A DNA stretch of 64,000 nt. Origin: Cavenderia fasciculata. Its lineage: Eukaryota > Evosea > Eumycetozoa > Acytosteliales > Cavenderiaceae. Below, piece after piece: positions 59,695-64,000 of this stretch. Below the pieces are notes generated by a model. It worked only from the letters and a program-made list of their open reading frames with translations, was not told where the DNA came from and did no database searches. The first letter of the stretch is position 1. Each line of letters starts with the position of its first letter. A program made the translations under genes and the position numbers. The stretch spans positions 2,418,001 to 2,482,000 of the forward strand of contig NW_004457737.1 in the NCBI RefSeq assembly GCF_000203815.1. Direction: 5' to 3'.

Positions 59695-60873
59695 ATTAAT
59701 AAATTAATAAATTGCATACCTCCAACTTTAGCAGTAGTACCAATAAATGGAATAACTTTTAATTCATTAACTAACACACTTCCAATATTGAGACCGACCT
59801 CTACAATTGTAGGACGAACCTTTCCAAGTTTACAATCTTTGAGAATGTCTTGAGTCTTGGAAAGAGTCATTCCATTTTCATATCCAGGGACTGCATAGGT
59901 AAGGTATTTTGACATAATTTTACAAATACCATCTTTACATTTTTGAATGGTTTCTAAAAGAGATTGGCGTTGCTCTTGTGTTGCCCCTTGAAGTTGACTC
60001 TCTTTTTCTTCTTTGATGGCAAATATCTTGAAAAGACATTTTTGAAGTTGAACCATGATGGTTGATTGATAGGGAGGGAAATCCTTTGACAAATATTTGT
60101 AGAGTTGTTTTTGTGATCTTTCTCTTGACACCATGTAGTCGAATTTCTCCTCCTTTAGAGGGATGTCAATGTGGATCATATCAGTTACATCGACCATGGT
60201 TTTGATTCTTTCATTTGATTTACGTAACGACTTGATATCCTTTTCAGTTGCACTTGAGTTTTGGAATGATTGAAATCCAGTTCTAACAATGGTAGTTCTA
60301 GAAGTAACTCTTTCATCAAATAATATTTGTACCAACATTTGAAAATATGATCTAAATTTAAATATTGAAATAAATAATTAATTAATTAAATAAAGATTAT
60401 TATAATTTGTTTTTTTTATCAACTTACACTTCAGCAACACCAAAACGATCACGAGTTACCCAAAATATATTAGTAACACCTTGATCATAGATTAACATAC
60501 AAATCTCGGCCAATGAATATAAAAAGTCATTGTCTGAGATTCTAATGTCACCAAAGCCCATCGTATCGATGACAGTGAGGTTCATGTTGAGCTTCTTGTC
60601 GATGGGTATTTTGGTGACCGAGTGAGTTTTGAGTTCTGTCAAGTCTCCATAAGAAGAATCATTGACCTTGAATGGGGATACAAGATTGCTGTTTTCCTTT
60701 AATTGATCTGCATCTGACACCAACACATTACCAAGTGTTGATTTACCAGAGCCACACAGACCAATTAATAATACAGTTCTATCAATCTCCTCTGCCCCCT
60801 TTACCTTTTTAGGCTCTTCTTTTGATGCATTGATACCAATCTGTGCAAATTTCTTTGTTATAGTTGATGTCAT
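57391..60873 (-). CDS. AIG1/GIMAP-like GTPase with charged tandem-repeat tail (gene 2 of 3)
   Basis: Exons complement(join(57391..59618, 59720..60351, 60428..60873)), 1101 residues. The G domain has P-loop GLCGSGKSTLGN, G3 LTVIDTMGFGD and the GVTNIFWVTRDRFGVAEV strand, diverged from its neighbours. Exon 2 is a helical domain with a final segment LVNELKVIPFIGTTAKVGG. Exon 3 is low complexity: alternating Lys blocks (PKKKKIVSKPA) and Glu blocks (SSDEEEEEEE) over about 250 residues, six copies of a 9-residue RPPSSAPAK unit, an Arg/Ser/Asp patch, a DDDVQY array and a pure Glu/Asp/Tyr tail. Such alternating charge blocks suggest intrinsically disordered, condensate-prone sequence. The tail sets it apart from ordinary GIMAPs of about 300 residues. 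Confidence 0.8.
57700..57900 (-). repeat. 18-base tandem repeat encoding DDDVQY-type units
   Basis: The plus strand shows ATCGTCATCG-TCTTGGAC units every 18 bases (some 21-33 base variants). They encode (D)DDDVQY/D on the coding strand of AIG1-like gene 2. Confidence 0.85.
58307..58465 (-). repeat. 27-base tandem repeat, six copies
   Basis: Units start at 58307, 58334, 58361, 58388, 58415 and 58442 with near-identical sequence. Each encodes nine residues (RPPSSAPAK) in AIG1-like gene 2. High identity suggests recent expansion. Confidence 0.93.
59648..59693. repeat. (TAAA)n tetranucleotide tract in an intron
   Basis: About 11 copies of AAAT/TAAA lie in the intron between exons 2 and 3 of AIG1-like gene 2. 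Confidence 0.9.
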
Positions 60874-61553
60874 GACTAATTATTACTAATATAATTACAA
60901 TAGACTCTTTAAAATAAATTATAGTGAAAAGAGTATTTTGATGTTTCTTTCTTTCTTTCTTTCGTTGAGGGTTGATGTTGTTGTTGTTGTTGTTGTTGTT
61001 GTGTTGAAATAATAATAAACACAACACAATAGTCGCACTTCAAAGCAACAGATGTAAATCCCATCCAACCTGGAGAACAATGATCATGTGATCCCAAAAA
61101 TAAAATCTACAATAAAAATAGAGAAGGGAACAGGCCTACAAATATCATTCTCATCAATAGGTCGCATCCCAACTAATTTTCCACCAAAACCGTTTAGTGT
61201 GCGTGGTCATCAGTTTTTTTGGGGATGACAGAGAGAAACATCGATGTCACCAAACCCTCAAAAATAAGCCAACGCGATCCTAATTTTGCCACAAATCGAC
61301 CCTCACGGATGAACTATGAGTTTGAAAAAGAACTAAAATAGTATCTGATCGGGTTCTGTGAATTGAACGGTTTCTTTTGTATTTTGAAAGCATTAACAAC
61401 TCTTTAGCAGCAAGTCCGCATCATTATCATCATATTATTTATTACCTTCTAAAAAACAAAATCGATACATCATTCATTTATTCATTCATTCATTCATTCA
61501 TTCATTCCATCATTCCTTCATTCAAACATATAGTTATTAATAGTTTTTGAAAA
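60874..61553. other. Divergent region between AIG1-like genes 2 and 3
   Basis: The upstream regions of two related, divergent genes. TTTC repeats near 60945-60963, GTT repeats near 60975-61000 and ATTC repeats near 61465-61508. The middle (about 61130-61330) is less AT-rich and non-repetitive; I see no gene or structured RNA there. Confidence 0.45.
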
Positions 61554-63310
61554 ATGGATCAGCCAAAGAGAACAATATTATTTGTTGGTATGTGTGATCA
61601 CATGATTTTTTTGATAATCACATCGATGATGATGATGATGATGATACTAACAAAGTGTACAACGTTGAATATATCAAGGCCGTACTGGGAATGGTAAATC
61701 CACACTATGTAATGTAGTTTCACATTCAAACGAGTTTCATGAGATGAACAGCAGTACTGGTTGTACGCAAAAACCAAAGAAGAAGATCTTTAAAGCGATC
61801 AAAGGCTTTAAAAGACCACTAGAATTGTCTGTTGTAGATACTGTTGGTTTAGCTGACCCCCAACAAGAAAATGAAAAGATCTTTAGAAATATTGGTGAGG
61901 TATGATGTCAATACTTTGATCATATGTATAGTGTAGTAAAAGTCGCTAATAATCCATATTATTATTATTCATTAATAGACATGTCATTCATTAAGAACAA
62001 CTGGTATCAATCAAATTATATTTGTGACAAAGGATAGATTTGATACTTGTGAATTGGCATGCTTCCAATTAGTTATCAAGACTTTGTTTGCAGGTGATGG
62101 TGATGACAAGGAGGAGCTTGACAAGTGTCTCAAACATACCACCATCATTAGAACTGGAACAACCTTTTTCAAGGACGAAGCCAAATGTAAAAAGGATCTA
62201 GAGGGTCTTAAAAACTCTGATCCTTTTATGAAAGAGATGATTGAAAAGTGTAACGCCTTTATATATGTAAACAATCCACCAGACAATGCTGCAACCAGAG
62301 AGGAATCGAGAACTAAAATATTGAACCATCTCATTGACAATTGTTCAAATTGCTTCTTCCCCAGTCAACTCAAGCAGCTTGCCGGAGAGCTCAAGCCATC
62401 GATGTCCTTGAAAAAGACAATTCTCACCAAATTAAAACTAGCTAAAAAGGAACCAAACTCTGAGGTCAAGACCAAGGAACTCGAAAAAGAATTGGAAAAG
62501 GTTGAAAAGAAATCAAATAACATTCTAAAGAAAATCATGGAGTTAAAGAACCCTGGAATGTTTGAATTCACAGGCAATCTATTCACACAAGCACTCCGCC
62601 ACTTTGTGGCAAGAGCTAATTTGGCAAAGACAATGAATGGTAGTACACAATTAGACAACAAACCTGCCAACCCTCCAACATTAGCAATAGCACCAACAAC
62701 AACAACAACTACAACTACAACTACAACACCAGCAGCAGCTTCAGTTATCATTGCAACTGCTCCTCCTCCAAAGAAAGAAGAAGAAAAAGAAGAAAAAGAA
62801 GTAAAACAATTAAAGAAAATAGTTAAAAAGGTAGAGGTTGCTCCTGCTGTTCAGGAAGAAGAATCGGATCAAGACTCGTCTGAACAAGAAGAGGAAGAGG
62901 AGGAGGAAAAAGTTCCAGAAAAAAAAATAGTAAAGAAAATAATCAAAAAAAAGATAGTAGCAGCTGCTCCACTCGAGGATATAAGCGATACTCAATCAGT
63001 TGACTCTGATTTGTCTGGGTCAACTTCATCGACCACCACACCAACCAAAAAGAAAACAATCATTGTCAAAAAGAAAAAATCAACCACACCAACAACTGCT
63101 GTTGAAAACAGCGGTTCTGATGACTCTAGTATTGGAAGTGCAGGAGGAGAATCACCAGTCATTCTCAGAAGAAAAGAGGCTGCTGACCCAGATGAAGCAG
63201 AAGCCAAACCAAAAAGAATCGTTAAAAAAAAAGTACTTAAAAAAGTTGTAAAGAATGTATCAGTATCAAATCTAAATGAATCATTAGAAAATTGTCAAGT
63301 AACAGAATAA
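61554..63310 (+). CDS. AIG1/GIMAP-like GTPase with Lys/Glu tail (gene 3 of 3)
   Basis: Exons join(61554..61587, 61679..61899, 61979..63310), 528 residues. P-loop GRTGNGKSTLCN spans the first intron exactly as in gene 1. G3 is LSVVDTVGLAD; the shared strand is TTGINQIIFVTKDRFD; the region IIRTGTTFF corresponds to IVRTHSDFY of gene 1. ILNHLIDNCSNCFFPSQLKQ matches VLNHLIDNCQETFYPTAMRE of gene 1, so genes 1 and 3 are close paralogs despite opposite strands. The tail is shorter, with Thr run, Glu blocks and Lys blocks (VPEKKIVKKIIKKKIV), ending in mixed Ser/Lys sequence. Function as for gene 1, unknown in amoebae. Confidence 0.85.
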
Positions 63311-63360
63311 ATTAAATTAAATTATTAATTAAATTAAAGGTTCTTATTTTATTAGATAGA

Positions 63361-64000
63361 TTATAAATCATCATTTGCTTTTTGTAGTTTGTTTTTCATA
63401 TTTCTGTTAAAACTGTTTTTTTTCTTGTTCTTTTTAATGACCATGAATGTTGCAATCGCAGCGGCAATTAAACCAATACCACCAACCACGCAACCAACGA
63501 TAATTCTCCAATTGTTTGACTTTTCACAATCACTATTATCAAACTCTTTATCAATCAACAGGGGTGTAAAGTCTGGATCGAGTTGGCATTGAGAACATTG
63601 AGGTAGATTGATTCCAATCAATGCAATTGATTCATCTGAATTGTCATCATCAACTGGGGTTATTGACATTAATTCTGTTTTTGAATAGGTCTTTCTACCA
63701 TTAGACAATACAAAATCAATGAATCTACCACTAAATTGAATGTTGTCTTTGACAACACGGAGATATTGAATCGATTCTGACAATTGATCCTTGGTAAAAC
63801 TGTCAATTGATTGTTTCTCACAATCAAATGTCACCGATTGATCATTATTGATGGTAGATTTGAATACAGCTCTGAGTGTTGCCAAATTGGATGCAAATGG
63901 CCAATATGAAATGGTGAATCCAACCTTGATTGAATTGGGTAAAAGAATCAATTCCATGTCGCCAAATGTAACATTTCTTGTGATCGATGAGAATGATATG
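63361..64000 (-). CDS. C-terminal part of a ComC/LagC-like transmembrane protein (cut by window edge)
   Basis: The frame stays open to the right edge, so the 5' part is missing; the last 213 residues are seen. The extracellular portion has the pattern ITRNVTFGDMELILLPNSIK, GFTISYWPFASNLATLRAVF and SITPVDDDNSDESIALIGIN, typical of the membrane-proximal segment of dictyostelid cell-surface proteins with IPT/TIG or EGF repeats (ComC/LagC/Tgr type). It is followed by a single membrane segment (IIVGCVVGGIGLIAAAIATF) and a short Lys/Asn-rich cytosolic tail. Family placement is by remembered similarity. A role in cell-cell contact or recognition is inferred. Confidence 0.7.
   Translation of the reverse strand, partial: ISFSSITRNVTFGDMELILLPNSIKVGFTISYWPFASNLATLRAVFKSTINNDQSVTFDCEKQSIDSFTKDQLSESIQYLRVVKDNIQFSGRFIDFVLSNGRKTYSKTELMSITPVDDDNSDESIALIGINLPQCSQCQLDPDFTPLLIDKEFDNSDCEKSNNWRIIVGCVVGGIGLIAAAIATFMVIKKNKKKNSFNRNMKNKLQKANDDL

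Noticed and set aside
1-64000. CRISPR arrays, rRNA genes, complete transposons
   Set aside because: No spaced direct repeats, no rRNA-like sequence and no transposase or reverse transcriptase frames were seen.

Overview
The window is nuclear DNA of a social amoeba (Dictyostelia). Evidence: AT-rich intergenic DNA, dense short introns with GTATGT/GTAAGT donors and TTTAG acceptors, A-rich start contexts, and proteins full of Asn, Gln and Ser homopolymers. Coding regions are clearly less AT-rich than in Dictyostelium discoideum, so another dictyostelid lineage is more likely. I resolve 21 apparently intact genes or candidates, one gene cut by the right edge, and three decayed gene copies. All exon joins were read by eye from reading frame, splice signals and known family sequences.

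0-13 kb: an orphan with an N-myristoylation motif; a 4.7 kb gene-free stretch; a SAM methyltransferase; cap-binding CBP20; the mitochondrial recombinase MGM101; Pescadillo. 13-31 kb: a very large bacterial-type alpha-2-macroglobulin (A2M) gene carrying two ubiquitin-like domains, EXO1, a mucolipin channel, D-aminoacyl-tRNA deacylase and eIF2B beta. 31-41 kb: an Spg1/Tem1 GTPase, an MST/Krs-type Ste20 kinase, a WIP/verprolin-like protein ending in three LIM domains, and a 664-residue orphan.

41-48.3 kb is an accessory, decayed region. It holds 5'-truncated remnants of a Gln-rich gene and a ubiquilin gene, an intact orphan with an H2B-like histone-fold segment, a GRAM-VASt gene split by an unidentified insertion of about 270 bp, and a 90 bp stray copy of the 664-residue orphan beside an ATT microsatellite. 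49-53.5 kb: a longin-domain protein (possibly the TSET subunit TCUP), MND1, an ERI-1-type exonuclease and a possible small secreted protein. 53.9-63.3 kb: three neighbouring AIG1/GIMAP-like GTPases with long charged repetitive tails. The right edge cuts a membrane protein of a ComC/LagC-like type.

Most genes are independent housekeeping or cytoskeletal units. Two features stand out. One is the A2M protein with a 76-residue ubiquitin-like domain, ending in a Gly-Gly, placed between the two halves of the A2M core near where the protease bait lies in relatives. The other is the AIG1/GIMAP-like cluster. No tRNA, rRNA, CRISPR or complete transposon was found.
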